64,000 bases of DNA from an uncultured Alphaproteobacteria bacterium (GCA_902556405.1 CACDWF010000007.1:47739-111738); one strand, 5' to 3'; positions 43,021 to 52,720 are shown, counted from the first letter of the stretch. Notes: generated by a model not told the origin, from the letters alone. Translations and numbers: made by a program.

Positions 43021-44433
43021 TTGACCAAGAGAGAGAGTAAAGTAAGAGCTGCTGATCAGATAGTCAGACTAAACCCCGACATTTTCGGTGATGTAATTTT
43101 GCGTGCATCAGATATATCACTCTTAATTGATACAGCCGGTCTCATTTTAGAAGTTATTTACAATACTGAAAATAAAAACTTAGGTGACATAGAGCATTGG
43201 CGAACAAGAAATATTCGAGATTTTATAACCAAAGAAAGTGGCATTAAACTTGAAGAAATTCTAAATTTATCGTCCAGCGAAAATGAGAAAATTGAGAAAG
43301 ATATTATTCAGCTAAATCATATTAAAAATGGTGGCGATGACTTTCCAATTCAATACTCTATCCATCCCACTGGGGTAAATAACCAAATTCTACTTTTTGG
43401 ACGTGATCTGACCCAGATAGCACAGGCTCAACAAGAACTCATGAAAACTCAATTAAAATTTGAGAGAGAATATGACCGATATAGATCATTTGACACTAAA
43501 TATCGAGTAATACTAGAACAGTGTGGCAGCGCTTTCATTATTGTTGATGAAGCAGGCCAGATTATTGATTTTAATCAAAAAGCTGTAGCAATTTTAGAAA
43601 AAGCCGATTTAAACCAAATGATGTTAAAGGATTTATTTTACCAAGGAATAAGCATAGACATCCTAAGCGAGCTTGAGACATTAAATAAAAACACGCCCTC
43701 AACAGCATTAAATCTAAACATTAAAGAAACCAATAAAGAGGTACAATTAAAGGGTACGTTTTTTCGTTCAAATGACGGTGTCCATTCTTTGATAAGGTTA
43801 TCCAGTTCATCAAGTCAGAGAACAAGCCATTCCAAAGAAAAAATTTATCTATCTGATCTGTATCAAAAAACTTCAGATGCATTTGTCTTTATTGATGAAG
43901 CAGGAAAAATAGTTGATACCAATGAGAGCTTTTTAACACTTACAGAGAATCCAAATATTGATGAAGTTGTTGGCAAGTCATTTTCTGACTTTCTCAGAAA
44001 TGCCACTACTGATTTAAAAATTCTAACTGATAATTCAAAAAGACTTGGAAAAATCAGAAATTATGCAACTGACTTTATTACAACTTTCGGATCAAAAATT
44101 CCTGTCACAATTTCATCGACTTGGGTATCAAATGAAGATGACGATTTTTATGGTTTCATTTTAAGAGACTCATCAAACGTAGAGCTTGAGAAACAAAACG
44201 ATAATGAGAAACATAGCTGGGAAGCAACCACCAAATTGGTAGGAAGTGCTCCGTTGAAAGAGTTAGTAGCCCAAACCGGAGATATTGCGGAAAGAATATG
44301 CTTAGAAACCGCACTTAATTTAACAAATAACAATAAAGTAGCAGCTGCAGAGCTACTTAGTCTGTCTCGTCAAAGCCTATATGTGAAACTCAGAAAACAT
44401 AATCTTTTGGATATCAAGGACCAAAATCATTGA
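43021..44433 (+). CDS. ppsR: PpsR/CrtJ photosynthesis-gene repressor
   Basis: A 470-aa regulator: an N-terminal PAS-like domain beginning 'FGDVILRASDISLLID', a Q-linker near residues 125-160, two PAS domains (about 160-270, 280-395) and a C-terminal Fis-type HTH (about 425-470: 'LNLTNNNKVAAAELLSLSRQSLYVKLRKHNLL'). The start codon is TTG 43021; no ATG lies in the frame upstream. Only two cysteines exist, 168 and 427. The second matches the HTH-adjacent Cys of Rhodobacter PpsR/CrtJ, but the partner at about 250 is missing. It represses bch, crt and puf genes aerobically. It overlaps bchG by four bases. Confidence 0.93.
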   Translation: MTKRESKVRAADQIVRLNPDIFGDVILRASDISLLIDTAGLILEVIYNTENKNLGDIEHWRTRNIRDFITKESGIKLEEILNLSSSENEKIEKDIIQLNHIKNGGDDFPIQYSIHPTGVNNQILLFGRDLTQIAQAQQELMKTQLKFEREYDRYRSFDTKYRVILEQCGSAFIIVDEAGQIIDFNQKAVAILEKADLNQMMLKDLFYQGISIDILSELETLNKNTPSTALNLNIKETNKEVQLKGTFFRSNDGVHSLIRLSSSSSQRTSHSKEKIYLSDLYQKTSDAFVFIDEAGKIVDTNESFLTLTENPNIDEVVGKSFSDFLRNATTDLKILTDNSKRLGKIRNYATDFITTFGSKIPVTISSTWVSNEDDDFYGFILRDSSNVELEKQNDNEKHSWEATTKLVGSAPLKELVAQTGDIAERICLETALNLTNNNKVAAAELLSLSRQSLYVKLRKHNLLDIKDQNH

Positions 44434-45329
44434 TTAAAAGCTATCAAACTCATTTTAACAGTAAGCCTAGCTTGATGTCGCTGCTTGAACTTACCAAACC
44501 TGTTACCTGGTTTCCACCTATGTGGGCTTTTTTATGCGGTGTGGTGTCAGTTGGTGCCTTAAATAGCGATAATACTATACTCATATTATCCGGTCTTCTA
44601 CTTGCCGGACCATTGGTATGTGGAATGAGCCAGGCTGTAAACGATTGGTGTGACCGTCATGTTGATGCAATAAATCAACCAGAGAGGCCCATTCCGTCTG
44701 GAAGAGTGAGTGCTGGATGGGGGTTTTTTACTGGCATTACAATGAGTGCCACAAGCATCCTTTTTGCATACTATCTCGGAAGTCTTATTTTTTTTGCAAC
44801 AATTATCGGCGTCCTAGCCGCTTGGCTTTATTCATTAGAACCAATAAGACTGAAACGATCGGCAATTTTTGGGCCAGGCGTCGTGGCAATTTGTTATGAA
44901 GGACTTCCATGGTTTACTGGCGCCGCTATTTTCACAATCTCATTGCCGAACAAAGAGGTTCTAATAGTGCTAACATTGTATGCTTTGGGAGCCCACGGGA
45001 TAATGACTATGAATGACTTCAAAGCAACCAAGGGAGATAAACTTTTAGGCATCAATTCTTTACCTGTGATTTTAGGCAGAAAGTCCGCTACTTTAGTAGC
45101 TTGCCTTATAATGCTTTTCCCACAGATAATAGTAATATCTCTGTTTTACTTTTGGGGATCTTTAGTTCTAGCCACAACGCTGGCAGTTTGCGTTCTACTG
45201 CAGTGCTTATCAATGATTTTTCTCATTCGGGATCCAGAAAAAAACACACCATTCTTTAACATGACGGGAGTACTTTTATATATTGCTGGGATGATGTTAT
45301 CTGCAAATGGATTGTATTTAATGAATTAA
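44430..45329 (+). CDS. bchG: Bacteriochlorophyll synthase (geranylgeranyl/phytyl transferase)
   Basis: A 299-aa UbiA-family prenyltransferase with nine or so membrane segments. 'LLELTKPVTWFPPMWAFLCGVVS' and 'GMSQAVNDWCDRHVDAINQPERPIPSG' is the first (N/D)DxxD box, and 'GIMTMNDFKATKGDKLLGINSLPV' the second. It attaches the C20 alcohol to bacteriochlorophyllide. Start is TTG 44430, overlapping the ppsR stop; MSLLEL at 44475 is a possible later start. First gene of bchG-pucC-like-bchP-idi. Confidence 0.95.
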   Translation: MIKSYQTHFNSKPSLMSLLELTKPVTWFPPMWAFLCGVVSVGALNSDNTILILSGLLLAGPLVCGMSQAVNDWCDRHVDAINQPERPIPSGRVSAGWGFFTGITMSATSILFAYYLGSLIFFATIIGVLAAWLYSLEPIRLKRSAIFGPGVVAICYEGLPWFTGAAIFTISLPNKEVLIVLTLYALGAHGIMTMNDFKATKGDKLLGINSLPVILGRKSATLVACLIMLFPQIIVISLFYFWGSLVLATTLAVCVLLQCLSMIFLIRDPEKNTPFFNMTGVLLYIAGMMLSANGLYLMN

Positions 45330-45343
45330 ATTAGGGGTTAGTA

Positions 45344-46696
45344 ATGAATTGGTTTTCGATTTTAAGGTTAGGGTTAGTTCAACTTTGCATTGGTTCAAGT
45401 GTCGTTATTCCATTATCTACACTCAATCGTTTAATGAAGGTAGAATTAGCTTTACCGGCAACGATTGCAGGTTTTTTGATTGCGCTTCATTATGCAGTCC
45501 AGTTAAGCAGAGTCAATTGGGGTTACTTATCTGATAAGACTCAAAACAGGAGTCAGTGGATAATATTTGGAATGCTAATTTTAGGGATAGGTGGGGTACT
45601 AGCGTCTGCATCTATACCTCTAATTGGAAGTAATTTCGCATATGGAATAATGCTCGCTTTATTTGCATATACTCTAATTGGGTTTGGGGTTGGTGCAGCA
45701 GGAACCCCTCTTCTCGCTCTTCTTGCCTCTTACAGTTCTAAATCACAGAAGGGCTTTGCCGCCTCTATCACCTTTCTTATGATGATATTAGGACTGGCAA
45801 TAACTGGTATAACGGCTGGCATAATCTTAGACCCCTACTCTCATCAAAAGCTCATAAAGATCACCGCCTCTCTTGCTATAATTACCAACATTTTATCCTA
45901 TCTTAGCTTGAAAAATTTAGAAAAAACGCTGCGAAATAATGCGGATGCTCAGACACCGAATGCCATTAATTACAACCAACCATTTCTCGAAGGTATCAAA
46001 AAAGTATGGCTGGAAAGAGAAGCAAGGCTTTTCACAATTTTTATTTTTATCTCTATGGGCGCTTTTTCAATGCAAGATCCAATATTGGAACCCTTCGCTG
46101 GAGAAGTCTTTGGCTTTGCGGTCGGAGAGTCTACAAAACTTGATGGATTCCACAAGATTGGGACGTTAATTGGAATTATTTTAATAATCCTTTGCCTTTC
46201 AAAGTTTAGAATTGGGTTTGCCTTTTTATCAATTGTTAAAAATGAACGCCTAGGATCAGAAAAATTTTGGCTGATCACTGGATGCCTCTTTTCTGCATTT
46301 TCACTATTTATAATTTCTCTTCTTGGACTTACATATAGAGATCCAGCTATATTAAACTCAGTTGTTTTTCTCTTTGGAATATCTAATGGTGTGTTCACTG
46401 CGGGAATATTGGGAACCATGCTGCATTTAGCAAGTAGGGGTTCGGGTGATAACAACACGGGTACTCGCATGGGGATATGGGGGGCAGCGCAAGCTTATGC
46501 AACTATGATTGCTGTTTTTTTTAGCACGGTCTTGGTCGATATACTTGGACTTATGATGAATTCCGTCCCAAGTGTCTATGGAATAGTGTTCCTAACTGCT
46601 GCGAGTTTTTTTATAGCTGCAGCATTTTTGGGTTCATTAATTATTAAAAAGGATGAACTCGATCAAAATCAAACCATACTACAATCGGTGAGTTAA
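45344..46696 (+). CDS. PucC-family BCH2 transporter-like protein (between bchG and bchP)
   Basis: A 450-aa polytopic protein of the PucC/BCH2 MFS-like family: 'LRLGLVQLCIGSSVVIPLSTLNRLMKVEL' and 'GTPLLALLASYSSKSQKGFAASITFLMM' resemble LhaA/PucC. The conserved position between bchG and bchP is that of ORF428 of Rhodobacter. Likely handles bacteriochlorophyll delivery or light-harvesting assembly. A second paralogue, lhaA, is at 32004. Start after bchG by 14 bp. Confidence 0.9.
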   Translation: MNWFSILRLGLVQLCIGSSVVIPLSTLNRLMKVELALPATIAGFLIALHYAVQLSRVNWGYLSDKTQNRSQWIIFGMLILGIGGVLASASIPLIGSNFAYGIMLALFAYTLIGFGVGAAGTPLLALLASYSSKSQKGFAASITFLMMILGLAITGITAGIILDPYSHQKLIKITASLAIITNILSYLSLKNLEKTLRNNADAQTPNAINYNQPFLEGIKKVWLEREARLFTIFIFISMGAFSMQDPILEPFAGEVFGFAVGESTKLDGFHKIGTLIGIILIILCLSKFRIGFAFLSIVKNERLGSEKFWLITGCLFSAFSLFIISLLGLTYRDPAILNSVVFLFGISNGVFTAGILGTMLHLASRGSGDNNTGTRMGIWGAAQAYATMIAVFFSTVLVDILGLMMNSVPSVYGIVFLTAASFFIAAAFLGSLIIKKDELDQNQTILQSVS

Positions 46697-46697
46697 A

Positions 46698-47873
46698 ATG
46701 ATCTATGATATAACAGTTATAGGAGGAGGACCCTCCGGCGCAACAGCTGCAGAGCAACTGGCGAAAAAAGGTTTCAAAGTCGCATTGATAGATAGAGCAG
46801 GAAGAATAAAGCCTTGTGGAGGTGCTATCCCGCCAAGATTAATTGAAGACTTTGAAATACCTCAGTCTCAATTAGTTGCAAAAATCAAGACAGCAAGAAT
46901 GATATCACCAACTAATAGGAAAGTAGACATTCCAATAGAAAATGGTTACGTAGGAATGGTAGATAGAGAATTCTTCGATGAATATCTTCGGGAAAGAGCA
47001 GCAAAATGTGGGGCAAAACGGTTTACCGGCACATTTGTAAAATTATCTAAAAATTCACAATATACTAAGGTTGATTTTAATAATCACTCAACAAAAAAAA
47101 TTTCCACTTTCCTCACAAGATATGTAATAGGCGCAGATGGTGCTAAATCCAATGTTGCAAGAAATACAATCAAGGACGCTCATAAAATCCCCTATGTTAT
47201 AGCATATCATGAGATAATAGAGGCTCCGAAAGCAACTTGTGAATATAATCCAGATAGATGTGATGTTATTTATAATGGAGATATATCGCCTGATTTTTAT
47301 GGATGGGTTTTTCCTCATGGAAAATCGGCAAGTGTAGGAATGGGAACAGGGATAAATAGCGTTAACCTGAAGAAAGCTACCAGCGATCTCAGGACTCAAG
47401 CAGGACTAGACAAATGTTCAACCATAAGAAAAGAAGGAGCTCCGATTCCGCTTAAGCCCTTGAAGAGATGGGATAATGGAGATAATGTTGTACTTGCAGG
47501 TGATGCTGCTGGAGTAGTAGCACCCTCATCGGGAGAGGGCATATATTATGCAATGATTGGAGGTAAGTATGCAGCGGATGCGGTTGAAAAATGCTTGCTT
47601 AATGGACATTCGAAATATCTAAGTTTAGCAAGAAAGAATTTTATGAAAGAGCATAAAGCGGTTTTTCAAGTTCTCGGTGCTATGCAAAACGCATATTATC
47701 GATCCGATGACCGAAGAGAGCGCTTTGTAACTTTATGCAAAGACATAGACGTTCAAAGAATAACTTTTGAATCTTATATGCATAAAAAACTATCTCGTTC
47801 GAGGCCAATAGCACACCTTAAAATAATGTTTAAAAATATTGCCCACCTCACCGGTATGGTTAAAGCCACATGA
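46698..47873 (+). CDS. bchP: Geranylgeranyl reductase (bacteriochlorophyll)
   Basis: A 391-aa FAD-dependent oxidoreductase. N-terminal dinucleotide fold 'ITVIGGGPSGATAAEQLAKKGFKVALIDRA' and 'RIKPCGGAIPPRLIEDF'; 'VVLAGDAAGVVAPSSGEGIYYAMIGG' is the FAD pyrophosphate loop. It reduces geranylgeranyl to phytyl. It begins two bases after the upstream gene. End overlaps idi ATG by four bases. Confidence 0.96.
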   Translation: MIYDITVIGGGPSGATAAEQLAKKGFKVALIDRAGRIKPCGGAIPPRLIEDFEIPQSQLVAKIKTARMISPTNRKVDIPIENGYVGMVDREFFDEYLRERAAKCGAKRFTGTFVKLSKNSQYTKVDFNNHSTKKISTFLTRYVIGADGAKSNVARNTIKDAHKIPYVIAYHEIIEAPKATCEYNPDRCDVIYNGDISPDFYGWVFPHGKSASVGMGTGINSVNLKKATSDLRTQAGLDKCSTIRKEGAPIPLKPLKRWDNGDNVVLAGDAAGVVAPSSGEGIYYAMIGGKYAADAVEKCLLNGHSKYLSLARKNFMKEHKAVFQVLGAMQNAYYRSDDRRERFVTLCKDIDVQRITFESYMHKKLSRSRPIAHLKIMFKNIAHLTGMVKAT

Positions 47874-48394
47874 ATATTAATTTTATTCCTGCATGGGATC
47901 AAGGGGTCCTTAAACCATTGGAAAAGCTGTACGTTCATAAAAGAGGTCTAAGGCATAAAGCGGTCTCGGTATTCTTAATTTCCGGCAATAATGTACTTAT
48001 TCAAAAAAGAGCATCAATGAAATACCATACGCCCGGTTTGTGGGCTAATACCTGCTGCACACACCCATTGTGGTCAGAAGATCCCCAAAAATGCGCTCAC
48101 AGAAGACTAAAAGAAGAGTTGGGAATCGAGGTCCCAGAATTAGTGTATAAAAACAAAATCGACTATAAAGCCGATGTTGGCAATGGCTTAGTCGAAAATG
48201 AGAATGTTGATGTTTTTGTTGGTTCAATAAAAGAAAAAGATAATTTAAAAATACTTCTTAATAACGAGGAAGTAGCAGAGGTGAGGTGGATTTGTTTTGA
48301 CAGGTTAAAAGAAGAAATATCACTATCACCTACTAAGTTTACACCTTGGTTGAGGATATACGTCCAAGATCATTTTAATCAAATTATAAACTAA
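47870..48394 (+). CDS. idi: Isopentenyl-diphosphate delta-isomerase (type I)
   Basis: A 174-aa Nudix-fold enzyme. Active-site Cys in 'WANTCCTHPLWSEDP', Nudix-like 'AHRRLKEELGIEVPEL' and the glutamate pair 'ENENVDVFVG'. It interconverts IPP and DMAPP, feeding carotenoid and phytyl supply. It overlaps bchP by four bases. Convergent with dxs, five bases apart, so both ends of the isoprenoid supply lie together. Confidence 0.95.
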   Translation: MNINFIPAWDQGVLKPLEKLYVHKRGLRHKAVSVFLISGNNVLIQKRASMKYHTPGLWANTCCTHPLWSEDPQKCAHRRLKEELGIEVPELVYKNKIDYKADVGNGLVENENVDVFVGSIKEKDNLKILLNNEEVAEVRWICFDRLKEEISLSPTKFTPWLRIYVQDHFNQIIN

Positions 48395-48399
48395 CCTGC

Positions 48400-50322
48400 T
48401 TATTTTATAATCTTAATTTTGTTGCTTCGTATATCGGCTACATCTAAAACATTTAGAATTGTTGTTGTAATTCCTGCAACATCAAGCCCAGCTTCCTTAT
48501 ACATTACGTTTGGTGAAGCTTGATCTATAAATTTATCTGGCAAAAATAAACTTCTTACCTTTAGATTATTGTTAATCATGTTATTTTTGAGTAGCCAGTC
48601 GACCACATGAGATCCGAACCCACCAATGGACCCCTCTTCTAGGGTAATTAATAACTCATGGTTTTCTGAAAGCATTTTTATTAAATCTACATCTAGTGGT
48701 TTAGCAAATCTAGCATCTGCAACAGTCACTGAAATGCCTAACTGTTCCAACTCCTCGGATGAGTCTAGTGCTTCTTTGAGATGTGCTCCGAAACTCAATA
48801 TTGCAACCCTATTGCCCTCTTTACAAATTCTTCCTTTCCCAATCTCAAGAACTTCACCTCTTTCGGGAAGTTCTAGACCTATCCCCTCACCTCTTGGATA
48901 CCTAAATGATATGGGGCCCTCATTATACTCTACTGACGTTCTGATCATATGCATTAGCTCTGACTCGTCGGATGCTGCCATTACCACAAAACCTGGCAAA
49001 TTAGAAAGGTAAGCTACGTCAAAAGAGCCTGCATGCGTAGCTCCGTCAGCGCCAACCAACCCAGCTCTATCAATTGCAAATCTTACCGGCAATTTTTGGA
49101 GAGCCACATCATGAACAATCTGATCATATCCTCTTTGAAGAAAAGTTGAATATATTGCGCAGAAGGGTTTCAAACCTCCAGCTGCCATACCAGCACAGAA
49201 AGTGACAGCATGTTGTTCTGCGATTCCAACATCAAAAGTTCTACCAGGAAAGCTATCCTGAAAAATATTTAATCCTGTGCCTGAAGGCATTGCTGCCGTA
49301 ACAGCAACAATCTTTTCGTCAAGTTTTGCCTCTTTTACAAGTGTTTGACCAAAGATTGATGTGTATGATGGAGCGTTTGATTTGCCTTTGTGCTGCTTTC
49401 CCGAAGCAACATCAAATTTCGACACACCATGATATTTATCCGCAGACGTTTCTGCTGGTGCATACCCGGCTCCTTTTTTTGTAACACAATGAATTAGAAC
49501 TGGTCCCTCAGATCTTGTTTTAACTGTTCTTAAAACTGGTAGTAGTTGGTCTAAATCATGTCCATCTATTGGTCCAACGTATGAAAAACCCAAGTCTTCG
49601 AAAAAAGTATTCCCCGTTCCACCAGCTAGTCCTGTTATCAAACCTCTAGCACGTTTTGCCCCTTCTCTAAGTGGCCCTGGTAGTGACTTTGCAAAATTCT
49701 CCGCTAATTCCTTAAGGGTATAAAATTGTTGGTTTGCATATAGGCTGGATAAATATTTCGACATAGCGCCAACTGGTGGAGCAATAGACATTTCATTGTC
49801 ATTCAAGATCACAAAAAATCTTCTGCCTTCAGCACCCGCATTATTCAGTGCTTCGTAAGCCATTCCAGCACTTATGGATCCATCACCAATGACTGCAACA
49901 GCATCTCCCGTCGCCATTCCCATATCTCTAGCTACCGTAAACCCTAAGCCTGCAGATATCGAAGTAGATGAATGAGCTGCACCGAAGGGATCATAATCAC
50001 TTTCACTCCTCTTTGTGAAACCCGATAGTCCTCCCTCTTGTCTAAGAGAATTCATTTTTTCTCTGCGACCAGTAATTATTTTATGTGGATAACATTGATG
50101 TCCAACATCCCATATCAACTTATCGTGAGGTGTATTAAACACTGAATGTATTGCAACTGTTAACTCCACAACTCCTAGGCTTGATCCTAAATGCCCTCCT
50201 GTCTCGGAAACCGCTCTAATTGTTTCATTACGCAACTCTATAGCAAGTTTTTTGAGATCTAAATCCGAAAGATGCCGAAGATCAGCAGGGTAATTTATTT
50301 TTTCAAGAAGTGTAGGTTTCAT
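48400..50322 (-). CDS. dxs: 1-deoxy-D-xylulose-5-phosphate synthase
   Basis: A 640-aa thiamine-diphosphate transketolase-like enzyme. '[27 protein letters not shown]' start of fold, TPP/Mg box '[20 protein letters not shown]' (GDG...N), C-terminal '[18 protein letters not shown]' and '[15 protein letters not shown]'. First step of the MEP isoprenoid pathway. I chose ATG 50322 (MKPTLLEK); a GTG at 50349 would place the start inside the pufM hairpin. dxs directly follows pufM, as in Rhodobacter, so puf and isoprenoid supply share transcripts. Confidence 0.95.
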   Translation of the reverse strand: MKPTLLEKINYPADLRHLSDLDLKKLAIELRNETIRAVSETGGHLGSSLGVVELTVAIHSVFNTPHDKLIWDVGHQCYPHKIITGRREKMNSLRQEGGLSGFTKRSESDYDPFGAAHSSTSISAGLGFTVARDMGMATGDAVAVIGDGSISAGMAYEALNNAGAEGRRFFVILNDNEMSIAPPVGAMSKYLSSLYANQQFYTLKELAENFAKSLPGPLREGAKRARGLITGLAGGTGNTFFEDLGFSYVGPIDGHDLDQLLPVLRTVKTRSEGPVLIHCVTKKGAGYAPAETSADKYHGVSKFDVASGKQHKGKSNAPSYTSIFGQTLVKEAKLDEKIVAVTAAMPSGTGLNIFQDSFPGRTFDVGIAEQHAVTFCAGMAAGGLKPFCAIYSTFLQRGYDQIVHDVALQKLPVRFAIDRAGLVGADGATHAGSFDVAYLSNLPGFVVMAASDESELMHMIRTSVEYNEGPISFRYPRGEGIGLELPERGEVLEIGKGRICKEGNRVAILSFGAHLKEALDSSEELEQLGISVTVADARFAKPLDVDLIKMLSENHELLITLEEGSIGGFGSHVVDWLLKNNMINNNLKVRSLFLPDKFIDQASPNVMYKEAGLDVAGITTTILNVLDVADIRSNKIKIIK

Positions 50323-50346
50323 AGCTGAGATGTGTAAGTTATTTTT

Positions 50347-50374
50347 CACGTGGAGGAAACATTTCCCCCACGTG
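50347..50374 (-). terminator. Stem-loop behind pufM (mRNA 3'-end hairpin)
   Basis: Thirteen-base arms (50347-50359 and 50362-50374) around CA follow the pufM stop by 13 bases. In the minus-strand RNA every pair holds, with one G:U; in plus-strand RNA the same position would be an A:C mismatch, supporting minus-strand function. There is no T run after it (five A on the minus strand), so it would rather protect or attenuate the puf mRNA than terminate strongly. Confidence 0.75.
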
Positions 50375-50387
50375 ATTTTAGAATAAT

Positions 50388-51335
50388 CTAACTTGGCCCG
50401 TTATACAAGCCACCTTCGACAGCAAAACCATGAAGGACTGCCCAACTAAACCAGTCGTCGACAACCGTTCCAGTTAGTAATATGCCTATACCACCGGTAA
50501 TAGGACAAAGAATTGCGAACCACCAAGCCCATCTATGAATTCCTTCCATAGAGGCATTAAAGCCCATGGTCCATCTCCAGAACAGAGCTGCACGCTCAGA
50601 GGCGGTGCCACGATCATAGATTTGTTCGAGTTCCCTGTCCCCTCCCATTCTAGAGGTAGCTAATATCGTTGCTCCATGCATTGCGAAAAGTAGAGCAGAG
50701 CCATATAGAAAGACAATACTCAGCGCGTGAAAGGGATTATAGAATAAATTGCCATGATTTAAAGAAAGATAATTCGTCCAATCTAAATGTGGAAAAATTC
50801 CATAAGGAACCATTTCCGACCATGTACCCATAGCCACTGGTCTAAAAAGACCAATTACGAGAAATAGCCATATTGCTGCAGCAAAAGCCCAACAAACATG
50901 TTTTCCCATTCCCAATTCATTAGCTCGTAGGTATGATCTAATCCACCAGCTTAAAACTGCTATGAGCAGACAGGTACTCGCAATTAAGTACAATCCGCCT
51001 TCCCAAATAGGAGGAAAACCAAGGCCATATTCCTCACCAGGAGGGTCAAGAGAAATCCACCATAAATCCCTCCATAAGGCTTGCCATGACCAATCTACCG
51101 ATTGGAGCATGCCTACTCCAGTCAAAAAGAACCACGCTGTTCCCAAGAATAACGCTATTGTTCCAAACATGCCAAGATGAATTGGACCCAGCTGTGCATT
51201 TCCAATATACCCCAGTATTGAAGAGAACCGTGGCTCGACACCTCTCTCTTTTGCCACTATTCCTCTTTCATCAAGACCCATCTCAGCTGGTCCACGAACC
51301 TGAACCTGTGTTAAGATATTGTGGTACTCTGCCAT
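50388..51335 (-). CDS. pufM: Photosynthetic reaction centre M subunit
   Basis: A 315-aa membrane protein with five transmembrane helices. '[45 protein letters not shown]' covers the bacteriochlorophyll/Fe His region, and '[43 protein letters not shown]' closes helix E. It binds half the special pair, QA and iron. Begins one base after the pufL stop. No pufC follows; dxs does. Confidence 0.98.
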   Translation of the reverse strand: MAEYHNILTQVQVRGPAEMGLDERGIVAKERGVEPRFSSILGYIGNAQLGPIHLGMFGTIALFLGTAWFFLTGVGMLQSVDWSWQALWRDLWWISLDPPGEEYGLGFPPIWEGGLYLIASTCLLIAVLSWWIRSYLRANELGMGKHVCWAFAAAIWLFLVIGLFRPVAMGTWSEMVPYGIFPHLDWTNYLSLNHGNLFYNPFHALSIVFLYGSALLFAMHGATILATSRMGGDRELEQIYDRGTASERAALFWRWTMGFNASMEGIHRWAWWFAILCPITGGIGILLTGTVVDDWFSWAVLHGFAVEGGLYNGPS

Positions 51336-51336
51336 T

Positions 51337-52185
51337 CTATCCTCCTATACTTGCAAATGTGAAGAAATTTGGCCACCAATCCCACCATTCAATCCAGCTC
51401 TCGCCGTCTGGCATTAACCAGGAAGGCCCCGAGATTATAATACAAATCCCTGACCACCAGCCGGCACTAAGGGCAACGAATAACCCAATTCTATGAATAC
51501 CCAATGTACCAATAGAGTAGCCTATGAAATCTCTGAAGTACGTATCTTCATGGTCGGGTGTTTTTGCATCTTCTCCTTTTTCAGGGTTAGCAGCCGACAA
51601 GATTAATGAACCGTGTAATGCAAGCAACATAGTAGTTGTGAAGAAACACGCAATTGCAAGCATATGGATAGGATTATAATGGAAATTACCATATTGATAC
51701 CCGGTGTAAGACACCCAGTCCAAATGGGAAAAAATACCATATGGAAATCCATGAGCCCATGCACCCATTAATACTGGTCTGATAACAACCAAAGAGACAT
51801 AGGCAAAGATTGCAAAAGAAAAGGCAAATGGAATATGATAATCCATTCCTAACTTTCTCGTAATTTCTACCTGTCTTAACATCCAACTACCGAATGCTCC
51901 AATGGCGCACAAAGTTATTACTTGCCATAAACCACCATCATTCATAGGAGCCATTTTTAGCCCATATTCAAGAGGCGGTGGCTCTATGCTTATTAACCAG
52001 GGGTTCCAGACTCCCTGTTGAGCAGCGCCCCAAAATATCATAATACTACCAAGGGCAGCAAAAAAAATTGTCGAGACTCCAAAGAAGCCGACATAAAACG
52101 GCCCGACCCAAAAGTCAAATAAGTCCCGACCTATAAGAGTACCGCCTGGAACACGATACTTTTTTTCAAAACTGAGTAATGCCAT
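51337..52185 (-). CDS. pufL: Photosynthetic reaction centre L subunit
   Basis: A 282-aa membrane protein with five helices. '[28 protein letters not shown]' N-terminus, '[25 protein letters not shown]'-like helix B and '[31 protein letters not shown]' with the His ligands. It binds the active-branch pigments and QB. ATG 52185 is preceded by GGAGGTCATAGG, better than an upstream codon at 52203. Two hairpins lie just upstream between it and pufA. Confidence 0.98.
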   Translation of the reverse strand: MALLSFEKKYRVPGGTLIGRDLFDFWVGPFYVGFFGVSTIFFAALGSIMIFWGAAQQGVWNPWLISIEPPPLEYGLKMAPMNDGGLWQVITLCAIGAFGSWMLRQVEITRKLGMDYHIPFAFSFAIFAYVSLVVIRPVLMGAWAHGFPYGIFSHLDWVSYTGYQYGNFHYNPIHMLAIACFFTTTMLLALHGSLILSAANPEKGEDAKTPDHEDTYFRDFIGYSIGTLGIHRIGLFVALSAGWWSGICIIISGPSWLMPDGESWIEWWDWWPNFFTFASIGG

Positions 52186-52212
52186 CCTATGACCTCCATT
52201 CAAATTACTCTG

Positions 52213-52235
52213 CTGACTGACAAACGGTCAGTCAG
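52213..52235 (-). repeat. pufA-pufL intercistronic stem-loop 1
   Basis: A perfect 9-bp stem with a five-base loop, 28 bp ahead of the pufL ATG. Together with the larger hairpin at 52244-52277 it occupies the gap between pufA and pufL. In Rhodobacter such hairpins protect the pufBA part of the puf mRNA from 3' decay, so LH1 is made in excess over the reaction centre. Confidence 0.7.
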
Positions 52236-52243
52236 AATGCCAC

Positions 52244-52277
52244 GGGCGAGATCCTAAGGGGGGACTGGTTCTCGCCC
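52244..52277 (-). repeat. pufA-pufL intercistronic stem-loop 2
   Basis: An 8-bp G+C-rich perfect stem (arms 52244-52251 and 52270-52277) around an 18-base loop holding a C6 run in the minus-strand RNA. It lies 18 bases after the pufA stop. It is the stronger of the two and well placed to block 3'-to-5' decay of the pufBA message. Role from Rhodobacter, not proven here. Confidence 0.7.
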
Positions 52278-52295
52278 ACAGCGACTCGTAGGTTT

Positions 52296-52454
52296 TTAGC
52301 CAGCTGCTCTTGCTGCGGCCTCAAACCAATTGAAGTGATCGGTGCTGAGCAACACTAAATGAATCATTGCTGCTAGCAAGAAGAGAAAGACGCCCTGTGC
52401 GACAAACACTCGTCTAGGATCAAATATCAGCCATATTTTATAAAAGTGACTCAT
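52296..52454 (-). CDS. pufA: LH1 antenna alpha polypeptide
   Basis: A 52-aa antenna protein starting [20 protein letters not shown], one membrane helix '[21 protein letters not shown]' with the His (about residue 32) that binds bacteriochlorophyll. Reading frames extend upstream into pufB but ATG 52454, preceded by GAGGAG-like bases, is the correct start. It is followed by two hairpins. Its neighbour pufB is 10 bp upstream. Confidence 0.96.
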   Translation of the reverse strand: MSHFYKIWLIFDPRRVFVAQGVFLFLLAAMIHLVLLSTDHFNWFEAAARAAG

Positions 52455-52464
52455 TTCTCTCTCC

Positions 52465-52623
52465 TCAACCGAAATAGAACCAAGGACGCCAGATCCATGT
52501 CGCAATGTGAGCCAATATGCACATAATGGTAAATGTCCATAGTCCACTCATATATACGCTATGTAATTCTTGCGCCTGTTCATCTGTTAGACCTGATAAA
52601 GACAGGTCATTATTTCCAGCCAT
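52465..52623 (-). CDS. pufB: LH1 antenna beta polypeptide
   Basis: A 52-aa protein, '[20 protein letters not shown]' start, a membrane helix from about 28 to 46, and '[16 protein letters not shown]' with the bacteriochlorophyll-binding His and the usual W-x-x-x-R-P-W end. ATG 52623 has GGAGGATG ahead of it. Too short for automatic gene tracks. First LH1 gene after pufQ. Confidence 0.96.
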   Translation of the reverse strand: MAGNNDLSLSGLTDEQAQELHSVYMSGLWTFTIMCILAHIATWIWRPWFYFG

Positions 52624-52648
52624 TATACATCCTCCGGATTAAGTGACT

Positions 52649-52680
52649 GTTGCGCTGCAAGCACCTTATGCGCGAGCAAC
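52649..52680 (-). repeat. Possible stem-loop between pufQ and pufB
   Basis: GTTGC pairs with GCAAC across about 22 bases, and inner GC-rich bases can add pairs with a small bulge. It lies between pufQ and pufB in the polycistronic message, where processing occurs in Rhodobacter. The stem is imperfect and could be chance. Confidence 0.3.
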
Positions 52681-52720
52681 GATCCTTCCGCCAAAAGACG
52701 GTAAGAATTCTTTAAAACCC

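Noticed and set aside
50312..50331. Near-match TGT-N12-ACG upstream of dxs
   Set aside because: The last base differs from the PpsR consensus, and the site is inside the dxs start region, so chance is likely.
50323..50349. GTG start for dxs at 50349
   Set aside because: It would begin inside the pufM hairpin; ATG 50322 begins the family-typical N-terminus.
52455..52547. Extended N-terminus for the LH1 alpha gene
   Set aside because: It overlaps pufB and adds non-antenna sequence; MSHFYK is the real start.
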